Source: Actinomycetota bacterium
GTDB lineage: Bacteria > Actinomycetota > Thermoleophilia > Gaiellales > Gaiellaceae
NCBI GenBank assembly: GCA_019234175.1
Contig: JAFALP010000234.1
Coordinates: 1-16,114, forward strand
Length of the DNA: 16,114 nucleotides
Reading direction: 5' to 3'
Shown: positions 9,426 to 15,748 of the stretch, in pieces
How the letters are laid out: each line of letters opens with the position of its first letter
Numbering within the stretch: position 1 is the first letter of the stretch
The notes under the pieces: generated by a model
Database searches by the model: none
Seen by the model: the letters and a program-made list of their open reading frames with translations, nothing else
Told to the model about the DNA's origin: nothing
Made by a program: the position numbers and the translations under genes

Positions 9426-11105
9426 ATGAGCCGGCCGGCGACGACGCGCAGCCTCAGCCGCCTGTCCGAGATCGCGCAAGTCATGGTGCGTCACGGCTTC
9501 GGATACTTCTTCGAGGCGCACCGGCTGACCGACCTGCTCCCGGGACGCTCCGCCGCGCGGCTCGCGGACGAGGAGGACATGCCGTCGTCGGTGCGCGGGC
9601 AGCACCTGCGCGAGTCGCTCGAGGAGCTCGGCCCGACGTTCGTGAAGTTCGGGCAGCTCCTGTCGACGCGCCCGGACATCGTTCCGCCGGACATCATCGC
9701 CGAGCTCCGCTCGCTCCAGGACGACGTCCGTCCGTTCCCGTTCGAGCAGGCCGAGCGCGTCATCGAGGAGGAGCTCGGGAACTCGCTCGAGCGGCTGTTC
9801 CTCGACTTCGACCCCATCCCCGTCGCGGCGGCGTCGATCGGGCAGGTGCACCGCGCGACGCTGCCGAACGGGCGCCCCGTCGCGGTGAAGGTGCAGCGGG
9901 CGGATGCGGCGCGCCACATCGAGGCCGACCTCGTGCTCATGTACCAGGCGGCGCGGCTCGTGCACGAGCGCGTGCACGCGCTCGCCTTCATCGACCCGCG
10001 CGCGCTCGTGGACGAGTTCGCGCGACAGATCCGGCAGGAGCTCGACTACCGCCTCGAGGGCCGCAACGCGCAGGCGTTCTACCGCGACTTCGCCGGCGAC
10101 CCGCACGTCCGCGTGCCGCGCGTCCATCAGTCGTACTCGCGGGCGCGCGTGCTGACGCTCGAGTGGCTCCAGGGCACGCAGCTCGCGGACGTGGACACGC
10201 TCGGCCTGACCGTGGACGAGCGCCGCGACCTCGCGTACCTCGTCACCGAGACGTGGATGACGATGATCTTCCGCAACGGGTTCTTCCACGGCGACCCGCA
10301 TCCGGCGAACGTCCTCGTCCTCGAAGAAGCGGGCGCGATCGGCCTCGTCGACTTCGGATCGGCGGGGAAGCTCAGCGACGACGACATGACGAAGCTGACG
10401 CGGCTGTTCATCGACGCCGCCGAGGAGAACGTCGACATCCTCCCGAGGCGGCTCGCCGACCTCGGCGTCCGCTACCCGAGGGACCGCGAAGAGGAGTTCC
10501 GCACCGAGCTGCGCGAGATGTACTACCGCTACTACGGCGCGAGCATCGCCGAGATCGACCCGATCCAGGTGATCCGGGAGGCGTTCCAGCTCATCTACAC
10601 GATGAACCTGCGGCTGCCGACGCGGTATCTCCTCCTCGACCGGACGATCGCGACGCTCGGCTCGGTCGGCGTCGAGCTCTACCCCGACTTCAACGTGTTC
10701 GAGGTGGCGCGGCCGTACGCACGGAACCTCATGCTCGAGCGGTTCACGCCCGAGCGGATCGCGCGCCGCGCGCGGCGCGACGCGTTCCAGTACGCGCACA
10801 TCCTCCGCGAGGCGCCGCACCAGGTGCACGACATCCTCGAGGAGCTGCGCGACGGCCAGATCGAGGTCGGCTTCGTGCACAAGGGGCTGGACGAGTTCCT
10901 CGCCGACCTGCAGAAGGTGTTCAACCGGCTCGTGATCGCGCTCGTCGTCACCGGCGGCCTCATCGGGTCGAGCCTCATCGGGATCTTCGCGAAGGCGGGG
11001 CCGCACTTCCTCGGCGTGAACGTGATCTCGATCATCGGCTTCGCGCTGTCGGCCGTGCTCGGCGTCTGGCTCCTGTGGGGCGTCGTGCGGTCCGGCCGCC
11101 TGTAG
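9426..11105 (+). CDS. UbiB/AarF/ABC1-family atypical kinase
   Basis: A 559-aa member of the ABC1 (ADCK/UbiB) protein-kinase-like family. The KxGQ motif is VKFGQ (Lys74, Gln77), the alanine-rich loop that replaces the glycine loop is AAASIGQVH (134-142), the ATP lysine is Lys155 in VAVKV, the family insert signature is ELDYRLEGRNA (205-215), the catalytic-loop equivalent is HGDPHPANV (288-296), and the metal-binding DFG is 309-311. Two C-terminal membrane helices (about 501-521 and 530-553) anchor it. Known members support isoprenoid quinone synthesis or lipid homeostasis through ATPase activity. In an actinobacterial setting the quinone would be menaquinone. No Shine-Dalgarno is visible before ATG 9426, which lies 4 bp after the previous stop. 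The stop overlaps the next GTG by one base. Confidence 0.95.
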   Translation: MSRPATTRSLSRLSEIAQVMVRHGFGYFFEAHRLTDLLPGRSAARLADEEDMPSSVRGQHLRESLEELGPTFVKFGQLLSTRPDIVPPDIIAELRSLQDDVRPFPFEQAERVIEEELGNSLERLFLDFDPIPVAAASIGQVHRATLPNGRPVAVKVQRADAARHIEADLVLMYQAARLVHERVHALAFIDPRALVDEFARQIRQELDYRLEGRNAQAFYRDFAGDPHVRVPRVHQSYSRARVLTLEWLQGTQLADVDTLGLTVDERRDLAYLVTETWMTMIFRNGFFHGDPHPANVLVLEEAGAIGLVDFGSAGKLSDDDMTKLTRLFIDAAEENVDILPRRLADLGVRYPRDREEEFRTELREMYYRYYGASIAEIDPIQVIREAFQLIYTMNLRLPTRYLLLDRTIATLGSVGVELYPDFNVFEVARPYARNLMLERFTPERIARRARRDAFQYAHILREAPHQVHDILEELRDGQIEVGFVHKGLDEFLADLQKVFNRLVIALVVTGGLIGSSLIGIFAKAGPHFLGVNVISIIGFALSAVLGVWLLWGVVRSGRL

Positions 11106-11878
11106 TGGCGTCGCAGGAGCAGAAGGGCGCCGCCTTCGCGGCGCTCCACGCGGGCGACCCGTTTCTCATCCCGAACCCGTGGGACGCGGGATCCGCGCGC
11201 GTGCTCGAGGGGCTGGGGTTCCCCGCGCTCGCCACGACGAGCTCGGGCCTCGCGTTCACGCTCGGCCGGCGCGACGGCGGCGCGACGCTCGACGACGTCG
11301 CCGCGCACGTGGAGTCGCTGGCGGGCGCGACGTCGCTGCCGCTATCCGTCGACCTGGAGAACGGCTACGACGATCCCGCGAGGACGATCGTGCGCATCGG
11401 GGAGGCGGGCGCCGTCGGCGGCTCGATCGAGGACTTCGACGGAACGGCGATGTATCCGGTCGAGCGCGCGGTCGAGCGCGTGGCGGCCGCGGTGGAGGCG
11501 GCGCGCGGCTTCGGCTTTCCGTTCGTGCTGACGGCGCGCGCGGAGAACCACATCCGCGGGAACCCGGACATCGAGGACACGATCGCGCGGCTGCAGGCGT
11601 ACGAGCGCGCGGGCGCCGACGTCCTGTACGCGCCCGGCCTGCGGAGCGCGGAGGAGATCCGGGCGGTGTGCCACGCGGTCGGGAAGCCGGTGAACGTCCT
11701 CGCCATGCCCTCCTTGTCGGTTGCCGAGATCTTCGGCGCGGGCGCGCAGCGGATCAGCGTGGGCGGGAGGCTCACGTGGGTCGCGGTGGACGCGATGACG
11801 CGGGCCGCCCGGGCGTTGCTCGGCGGCAGCCTCGCGGGGCTCGATGCGCCGGGGCCGCCCGGCGCATGGCTGGCGTAG
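11105..11878 (+). CDS. Isocitrate lyase/PEP mutase superfamily enzyme
   Basis: A 257-aa TIM-barrel enzyme of the isocitrate lyase/phosphoenolpyruvate mutase superfamily. Recognisable are FLIPNPWDAGSARVLEGLGF (20-39), ATTSSGLA (43-50), the metal-site block VDLENGY (82-88; Asp83, Glu85), GSIEDFDG (106-113; Glu109), LTARAENH (142-149) and ISVGGRLTW (217-225). The catalytic KKCGH loop of true isocitrate lyases is absent, so it is not a glyoxylate-cycle enzyme. Relatives cleave or rearrange C-C or P-C bonds in small 2-oxo or 2-hydroxy acids; the substrate cannot be read here. GTG 11105 overlaps the preceding stop by one base and starts the protein shortly before the conserved block. The gene ends 2 bp before a strong hairpin. 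Confidence 0.9.
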   Translation: MASQEQKGAAFAALHAGDPFLIPNPWDAGSARVLEGLGFPALATTSSGLAFTLGRRDGGATLDDVAAHVESLAGATSLPLSVDLENGYDDPARTIVRIGEAGAVGGSIEDFDGTAMYPVERAVERVAAAVEAARGFGFPFVLTARAENHIRGNPDIEDTIARLQAYERAGADVLYAPGLRSAEEIRAVCHAVGKPVNVLAMPSLSVAEIFGAGAQRISVGGRLTWVAVDAMTRAARALLGGSLAGLDAPGPPGAWLA

Positions 11879-11879
11879 C

Positions 11880-11913
11880 CGTTGCGAGGCTCCGGAGCCG
11901 GAGCCTCGCAACG
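11880..11913. terminator. Bidirectional hairpin terminator between convergent genes
   Basis: A perfect inverted repeat: 16-bp arms (11880-11895 and 11898-11913) around an AG loop. It begins 2 bp after the stop of the isocitrate-lyase-like gene and ends 9 bp after the stop of the opposing exported-protein gene. There is no T-run on either side, as is common for GC-rich actinobacterial terminators. Function in both directions is inferred. Confidence 0.8.
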
Positions 11914-11921
11914 ACTCGAAG

Positions 11922-12275
11922 TCAGTGCCCGAACGCCCGCCCGACCAGCTGCGTGAACGGCGTCGGGTAGACCGAGCTCGTGGTCGTGTCGATTTGCGTC
12001 TTGATCCCGAGGCCCCGGCAGATGGCGTGATCGTTGATCGGCTTCTGCGGCTTCGGGGTTCCATTCGCCGATTCGGCAGAGAACCAGTTCTGCTCGTACG
12101 CGTCGCCGGACACGGCGTCGAGGCAGATGAGCTCCCTCCGGAGCTCGGTGACCTGCGCCTGAAGCGAGACGACTTGCGCGCGCTGACCGGTCTGCACGCC
12201 GGCGTTGCCCGCGAGGGCGGAAGTCGCGAGGACGGCGATGGCAACCGCGCCCGCGACGAGGAGAATCCTGTTCAT
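11922..12275 (-). CDS. Small exported protein with coiled coil
   Basis: A 117-aa protein with a clear signal peptide: basic start MNR, hydrophobic core (4-20) and an ALAG cleavage context near 20-23. The mature part has a short coiled-coil stretch with Gln/Val/Leu heptads (about 29-52, QAQVTELRREL), then a polar region with two Cys residues (51 and 86) that could form a disulfide. No known domain is recognised. ATG 12275 is supported by a strong AGGGGGA ribosome binding site 4 nt upstream; an extension further upstream adds polar sequence before the signal peptide and is rejected. It faces the response regulator gene across about 110 bp and may be controlled from there, which is an inference from position. 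Confidence 0.8.
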   Translation of the reverse strand: MNRILLVAGAVAIAVLATSALAGNAGVQTGQRAQVVSLQAQVTELRRELICLDAVSGDAYEQNWFSAESANGTPKPQKPINDHAICRGLGIKTQIDTTTSSVYPTPFTQLVGRAFGH

Positions 12276-12309
12276 CGTGTCCCCCTGGGTCGATCCACTG
12301 GACCGCGGG

Positions 12310-12315
12310 AGCTTA
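12310..12315 (-). promoter_or_regulatory. Possible -10 element of the exported-protein gene
   Basis: The minus strand reads TAAGCT, matching TANNNT, and would leave a short leader of roughly 25-30 nt containing the AGGGGGA ribosome binding site. No good -35 could be seen. Confidence 0.3.
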
Positions 12316-12372
12316 GGTGGTTCGTCACACATTCGCGCGGATGGACATCTGGCGCTTCGGGGAGCGCGTGGC

Positions 12373-12378
12373 TACGGT
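12373..12378 (+). promoter_or_regulatory. Putative -10 of the response regulator gene
   Basis: TACGGT lies 6 nt before ATG 12385, and no ribosome binding site is present, consistent with a leaderless transcript. No clear -35 was found. Confidence 0.4.
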
Positions 12379-12384
12379 CGGGGC

Positions 12385-13029
12385 ATGACGGCACTCGTCC
12401 TCGCAGAGCCCGAGCCGGCGGTGCGCAGCTTCCTCGAGCAGCAGCTCTCGAGCGACGGTTTCGACGTGCTCGCGTTCGGCGATCCGGCCGAGCTTCCGCG
12501 CGCCGCCGAGCCCGACGTCCTCGTGCTCGGCGACGCTGCCGCGTTGGAGCGCTGCCGCCTCGGCGACTGGCCGGTGATCGTCCTCGGCCGTGCCGACGCG
12601 CACGAGCGCGTCCGTGCACTCGCCAGGTGCGACGACTACCTCACGCGGCCGTTCGCATACGAGGAGCTGCTCGCCCGCATCCGTGCCGTTCTCCGCCGTC
12701 GCGCGCCGCGCGACGAGCGCATCGAACTGGGCGAGCTGGAGATCGACCGCGCCGCACGAAGGGTGATCGTCCTCGGCCGCGACCTCCGGCTCGCGACGAA
12801 GGAGTACGCGCTGCTCCTGCGCCTCGCCGTCGATCCCGACCGCGTCCTCAGCCGTGAGCAGCTGCTGCGCGACGTGTGGGGCTACCGCACGATGGTTCCG
12901 ACGCGCACGGTGGAGTCGCATGCGTCGCGCGTGCGATGCAAGCTCGCCGACGCCGGGCTTCCCGGGTGGATGGTCAACGTGTGGGGCGTCGGGTACAAGC
13001 TCCGTCCGACCGGGGAGCAAGCATGTTGA
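12385..13029 (+). CDS. OmpR-type regulator with degenerate receiver
   Basis: A 214-aa DNA-binding protein with a receiver-like domain (1-104) and an OmpR/PhoB winged helix (about 113-207; ATKEYALLLRL, LSREQLLRDVWGY, RTVESHASRVRCKL, VWGVGYKL). The receiver keeps its fold pattern but key residues are changed: the acidic pair is AEPE (Glu8, Glu10), the phospho-acceptor position is Gly49 (Asp50 follows), the usual Thr/Ser is Gly68, and the usual Lys is Arg88 in DDYLTRPF. Normal Asp phosphorylation is therefore doubtful and it may act constitutively or bind another signal. No kinase gene is adjacent. The ATG at 12385 has a -10-like element 6 nt upstream and starts directly with the first receiver strand. 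It is followed after 1 bp by a small membrane-protein gene. Confidence 0.92.
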   Translation: MTALVLAEPEPAVRSFLEQQLSSDGFDVLAFGDPAELPRAAEPDVLVLGDAAALERCRLGDWPVIVLGRADAHERVRALARCDDYLTRPFAYEELLARIRAVLRRRAPRDERIELGELEIDRAARRVIVLGRDLRLATKEYALLLRLAVDPDRVLSREQLLRDVWGYRTMVPTRTVESHASRVRCKLADAGLPGWMVNVWGVGYKLRPTGEQAC

Positions 13030-13030
13030 C

Positions 13031-13237
13031 ATGCATACACTCGTGCTCGGACTCACGGTCCACAACGCGATCCGGCTGGAAGAGGTGGCGGGAGCGCTGA
13101 TCGCGATCGGTGGAGGCCTGATGTTCGTCGGCTCGATGATGCCGCTCGGCCGCCGGGGCAGTCAGTGGCTGGCAGGACTGTGCTTCGCGGTCGCCGGCGT
13201 CCTCGCCGTCATCGCTCTCCACTGGGGGACTCGCTAG
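13031..13237 (+). CDS. Small two-helix membrane protein, unknown function
   Basis: A 68-aa protein with two hydrophobic segments (about 19-37, glycine-rich, and 46-64) joined by a short basic loop (LGRRGSQ, 39-45). This is a helical hairpin with no known motif. The ATG lies 1 bp after the regulator stop, so translation is probably coupled; a longer frame upstream is out-of-frame sequence of the regulator gene and is rejected. It could be a partner or target of the regulator, but nothing in the sequence shows this. Existence is likely from the hydrophobic pattern and spacing. Confidence 0.65.
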   Translation: MHTLVLGLTVHNAIRLEEVAGALIAIGGGLMFVGSMMPLGRRGSQWLAGLCFAVAGVLAVIALHWGTR

Positions 13238-13240
13238 CTC

Positions 13241-13259
13241 GAAAGCGCTTCGCGCTTTC
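13241..13259 (+). terminator. Hairpin after the two-helix protein gene
   Basis: GAAAGCGC and GCGCTTTC form an 8-bp stem with a 3-nt loop, starting 4 bp after the stop at 13237, followed by TCTCG rather than a full T-run. It is a probable terminator for the regulator operon. Confidence 0.55.
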
Positions 13260-13285
13260 TCGCCGGGAAGGTTCAGGTGGGAAAC

Positions 13286-13308
13286 GGTCGGCGGCCAAGC
13301 CGCCGACC
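13286..13308. terminator. Hairpin downstream of the alkyltransferase gene
   Basis: A 10-bp GC-rich stem (13286-13295 with 13299-13308) and CAA loop lie 15 bp beyond the alkyltransferase stop on the minus strand, followed there by GTTTC. It probably ends the minus-strand operon and may also back up the previous hairpin. Confidence 0.55.
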
Positions 13309-13322
13309 TCCTATCTGCGGTG

Positions 13323-13889
13323 TCAGAGAATCGCGCCTTCCAGGCGGAGCAGCTGCTCCTTGCGGTGAAGCCCTCCGCCGTAGCCGGTCAGGCTGCCGTT
13401 CGCGCCGACGACGCGGTGGCACGGCAGGACGATCGGCACCGGGTTGCGGTTCATCACCGTTCCGACGGCGCGTGCGGCCCGCGGATTGCCCGCGCGCGCG
13501 GCGAGCTCGCCGTACGTCGTCGTCTCGCCGTAGCCGACCCGCGCGAGCTCGTCGAGGACGCGGAGATAAAACGTCGGCTGCGCCCGCAGGTCGAGGTCGA
13601 CGTCGAACGAGCGCCGGCGCCCGTCGAGATACTCGTCCAGCTCGCGGTGCACGCGGTCGACCGGGCGCGAGGAACGAAGCACACGCGGCCCATAGGCGCG
13701 CGCGAGCAACTCGAGCTCCCTCTCAGGCTCGGGGTCGAACGTGATCCGGCAGAGGCCGCGCGGCGTGACGCCGACGAGCAGCGGCCCCATCGCCGTGTCG
13801 TCGAACACGTCGTACGCGACGTCGAGCAGTCCTTCGTCGGCCGCGGCCGCGCGGAAGCGCTCGTCCAGCTCAGGGGTGGGGATCGTCAT
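13323..13889 (-). CDS. ogt: O6-alkylguanine-DNA alkyltransferase (Ogt/MGMT type)
   Basis: A 188-aa suicide repair protein that moves an alkyl group from O6-alkylguanine or O4-alkylthymine to its own cysteine. The C-terminal domain has FYLRVLDELARVGYGETTTYGELA (107-130), the RAARAVG stretch (137-143) that fits the DNA-recognition Arg region, NRNP (147-150), the active site PCHRV (156-160) with Cys157, and GSLTGYGGG (165-173). The N-terminal domain (about 22-95) is the usual ribonuclease-H-like part, preceded by a short extension (TPELDERFRAAAADEG) not needed for the fold. There is no Ada-type zinc domain or AraC domain. ATG 13889 overlaps the stop of the sigma factor gene as ATGA, showing coupled translation. 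Frames extending further upstream are antisense-like and rejected. Confidence 0.95.
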   Translation of the reverse strand: MTIPTPELDERFRAAAADEGLLDVAYDVFDDTAMGPLLVGVTPRGLCRITFDPEPERELELLARAYGPRVLRSSRPVDRVHRELDEYLDGRRRSFDVDLDLRAQPTFYLRVLDELARVGYGETTTYGELAARAGNPRAARAVGTVMNRNPVPIVLPCHRVVGANGSLTGYGGGLHRKEQLLRLEGAIL

Positions 13890-14344
13890 CGGTCGTGCTC
13901 CTTTCGCAGGCGCCGCACGCCGGCGGACGCCGCCTGGCGGGCGGCCGACTCGGTGGAGCCGAGCGCCTCGCCGATCTCGTCGTAGCCGAGGTCGTACCCG
14001 TAGCGGAGGACGACCGCCGCGCGCTCCTTCGGCGGCAGGTCGTCCGTCAACGGGGCCAGCTCCTCGAATGCGGGCCGCTCGTCCTGGGTCGCCAATTCCG
14101 GCATCTCGCCCTGCGGGCGGGCGCGGCGCGCGCCGTCGACGACGATGCGGCTCGCGATCGTCAACGCCCACGCACGGAGGTGCTCCCCGTGCTCGAGCCG
14201 GTCGTACGCGCGAAGCGCCCGCAGGAACGTCTCCTGGAAGGCGTCTTCGGCGCGGTCACGCCCGATCCGCCGCACGAGGAAGCGGAAGACCTCGGTCTTG
14301 TGCGTCTCGTAGAACGTCTCGAACGGTGGGACGGCGACGGCCAT
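13886..14344 (-). CDS. ECF-like sigma-70 family factor
   Basis: A 152-aa two-domain sigma factor. Region 2 spans about 10-75 (FYETHKTEVFRFLVRRIG, then EDAFQETFLRALRAYDRL and LRAWALTIASRIVVDGAR) and region 4 about 95-148 (LPPKERAAVVLRYGYDLGYDEIGEALGSTESAARQAASAGVRRLR), with a short acidic linker. There is no extra C-terminal domain and no anti-sigma gene beside it; the partner is the overlapping alkyltransferase gene. This suggests control of, or by, DNA alkylation damage, which is inference. ATG 14344 is preferred; a GTG two codons earlier (14350) is possible. A TACGTT -10-like element lies 10 nt before the ATG. It could regulate its own operon or the divergent kinase gene. Confidence 0.9.
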   Translation of the reverse strand: MAVAVPPFETFYETHKTEVFRFLVRRIGRDRAEDAFQETFLRALRAYDRLEHGEHLRAWALTIASRIVVDGARRARPQGEMPELATQDERPAFEELAPLTDDLPPKERAAVVLRYGYDLGYDEIGEALGSTESAARQAASAGVRRLRKEHDR

Positions 14345-14354
14345 CGACACATGA

Positions 14355-14360
14355 AACGTA
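14355..14360 (-). promoter_or_regulatory. Putative -10 of the sigma factor operon
   Basis: The minus strand reads TACGTT, fitting TANNNT, 4 nt before GTG 14350 and 10 nt before ATG 14344. No GGAAC-type ECF -35 was seen, so autoregulation is not supported by sequence. Confidence 0.35.
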
Positions 14361-14382
14361 CTCCCGAGCGAAGATGTGAGAT

Positions 14383-15204
14383 GTGAGGGTCGCGGTCGTC
14401 GGGCACGTGGAATGGGTGCAGTTCGCGCGCGTGGAGCGGGTGCCCGCGCCGGGCGAGATCGTGACCGCCATCGACGTCTGGGAGGAGCCCGCCGGAGGCG
14501 GCGCCGTGGCCGCGGTGCAGCTGGCGAACCTGAACGGCCAGGTGGACTTCTTCACGTCGCTCGGCGACGACGAGATCGCCGAGCGGTCGCGCGAGAAGCT
14601 CACCGCGATGGGCGTGACCGTGCATGCGGGCGCGGCGGGGAGGCCGCAGCGCCGCGCCTTCACGTTCGTGGACGAGAACGGCGAGCGGACGATCACGGTC
14701 CTCGGCCCCAAGCTCCGGCCCTCCGGCGAGGACGCGGCGCTTCCGTGGGAGCAGCTCGCGCGCTGCGATGCCGTCTATTTCACCGGCGGGGACGTCGCCG
14801 CCGTGCGCGCTGCGCGCCGCGCGCGGGTCTTCACCGCCACGTCGCGCGAGCTGGACACGCTCCACCGCGCGGGCGAGGAGCTCGATGCGCTCGTCGGCAG
14901 CGCCGACGACGTCGGCGAGCGCCTCGACGCGGTCGAGCTCGACCCACCGCCGAAGTTCCTCGTCAGCACCTCGGGCGCGCTCGGGGGGTGGGTGCGGCCG
15001 GGCGGCCCGTTCCGCGCCGCGCCGATCCCGGGTCCGGTCGAGGACGCGTACGGCTGCGGCGACTGCTTCGCCGCCGGGCTCGCCTACGGGCTCGGCGCCG
15101 GCCTGCCGGTGGACGAGGCGCTCGCCCTGGGCGCGCGCTGCGGCGCCACCGTCCTCACCGGCCGAGGCCCGTACGGGCGGCAGCTGACCGCCGCCGACCT
15201 CTAG
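14383..15204 (+). CDS. PfkB-family carbohydrate kinase
   Basis: A 273-aa ribokinase-like sugar or nucleoside kinase. N-terminal strand MRVAVVGHVEWV leads to the substrate-side glycine block EPAGGGAVAAVQLANLNG (35-52) and FFTSLGDDEIAE (56-67). The ATP-site signature 2 reads DAYGCGDCFAAGLAYGL (221-237), with catalytic base Asp227; the usual DTxGAGD is here DAYGCGD. It is slightly shorter than typical members (about 300 aa), mainly in the middle region (150-195), so the substrate cannot be predicted. GTG 14383 is chosen because it gives the normal family start; it lies within a tandem ATGTGAG duplication. It is divergent from the sigma factor gene with 38 bp between starts, and is followed by the MraZ operator region. 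Confidence 0.9.
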   Translation: MRVAVVGHVEWVQFARVERVPAPGEIVTAIDVWEEPAGGGAVAAVQLANLNGQVDFFTSLGDDEIAERSREKLTAMGVTVHAGAAGRPQRRAFTFVDENGERTITVLGPKLRPSGEDAALPWEQLARCDAVYFTGGDVAAVRAARRARVFTATSRELDTLHRAGEELDALVGSADDVGERLDAVELDPPPKFLVSTSGALGGWVRPGGPFRAAPIPGPVEDAYGCGDCFAAGLAYGLGAGLPVDEALALGARCGATVLTGRGPYGRQLTAADL

Positions 15205-15226
15205 ACCTGCATTCCGGCGCTCGAAA

Positions 15227-15248
15227 CGGCCACACGAACGTGGGGCCG
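15227..15248 (+). terminator. Weak hairpin after the kinase gene
   Basis: CGGCC and GGCCG with a bulged inner AC/GT stem could form a hairpin 22 bp after the kinase stop. It has no T-run and a 2-nt bulge, so termination here is only possible. Confidence 0.3.
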
Positions 15249-15252
15249 AAGG

Positions 15253-15300
15253 GTGGACAAGTGGACCCTAGTGGTTTAAAGTGGGGGAAAGTGGTAGAAA
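15253..15300 (+). promoter_or_regulatory. MraZ operator: phased GTGG repeat array
   Basis: GTGG occurs at 15261, 15271, 15281 and 15291, exactly 10 bp apart, with a further copy at 15253. The last two units share GTGGNNGAAA. MraZ is known to bind direct repeats with a 10-bp period in front of its own gene (TGGGN with 5-nt spacers in E. coli, AAAGTG-type repeats in mollicutes). Its place 17 bp before mraZ makes autoregulation very likely. The dcw promoter should lie within or just upstream; a certain -10 could not be assigned. Confidence 0.8.
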
Positions 15301-15316
15301 AGGATCCGGCCCCGGA

Positions 15317-15748
15317 ATGCTCCTCGGAACCCACGAGCACACGATCGACGACAAGAACCGGCTCACGCTGCCGGCCCGCTTCCGCTCCACGTTCGCGAGC
15401 GGAGTCGTCGTGACGCGCGGGCTCGACCCGTGCCTCGTCGCCTTCCCGCGCGACGAGTGGGCGGCGAGCCAGAGCCGCATCGCCGACCTGGACACGCTCA
15501 GCAGCGAGGCACGCGCCTTGCAGCGCGTCGTCTACGCGAACGCGGTCGAGGGCGACCTCGACAAACAGGGCCGGATGATCATCTCGTCGCGGCTCAAGGA
15601 CTACGCAGGGTTGACGCGCGACGTCGTCGTCGCCGGCGTCAACGACCACCTCGAGATTTGGGACCGTGCCGCGTGGGAGCGCGAGCTCGGCCAGGCGGAA
15701 GGGAGGACGAGCGATGTTGCCGAACGTCTTGCAGCCAAGCGCGACTGA
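15317..15748 (+). CDS. mraZ: MraZ, regulator of the division and cell wall cluster
   Basis: A 143-aa DNA-binding protein with two AbrB-like (SpoVT-AbrB) repeats: DDKNRLTLPARFR (11-23) and LDKQGRMIISSRLKDYAGL (81-99). MraZ forms a ring oligomer on the chromosome and controls its own operon, the dcw cluster. The length equals the typical size. ATG 15317 gives the usual start MLLGTHEHTIDDKNRL; a GTG at 15281 in the same frame would place coding sequence over the operator and is rejected. A purine stretch AAAAGGA (15298-15304) lies 12 nt upstream as a loose ribosome binding site. The 3' end overlaps rsmH by 35 bp, as expected for this operon. Confidence 0.97.
   Translation: MLLGTHEHTIDDKNRLTLPARFRSTFASGVVVTRGLDPCLVAFPRDEWAASQSRIADLDTLSSEARALQRVVYANAVEGDLDKQGRMIISSRLKDYAGLTRDVVVAGVNDHLEIWDRAAWERELGQAEGRTSDVAERLAAKRD
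15701..15706 (+). promoter_or_regulatory. Ribosome binding site of rsmH
   Basis: GGGAGG lies 7 nt before ATG 15714, inside the mraZ coding region. It decides the rsmH start and shows that rsmH overlaps mraZ by 35 bp. Confidence 0.75.

Noticed and set aside
13026..13031. A perfect TTGACA hexamer at the regulator stop
   Set aside because: It would be a -35 box, but no acceptable -10 follows at 16-18 bp before the small gene and the start codon overlaps it; coupled translation explains the site better.
15281..15316. An upstream GTG start for mraZ
   Set aside because: It would add 12 residues unlike any MraZ N-terminus and put coding sequence over the GTGG operator array.
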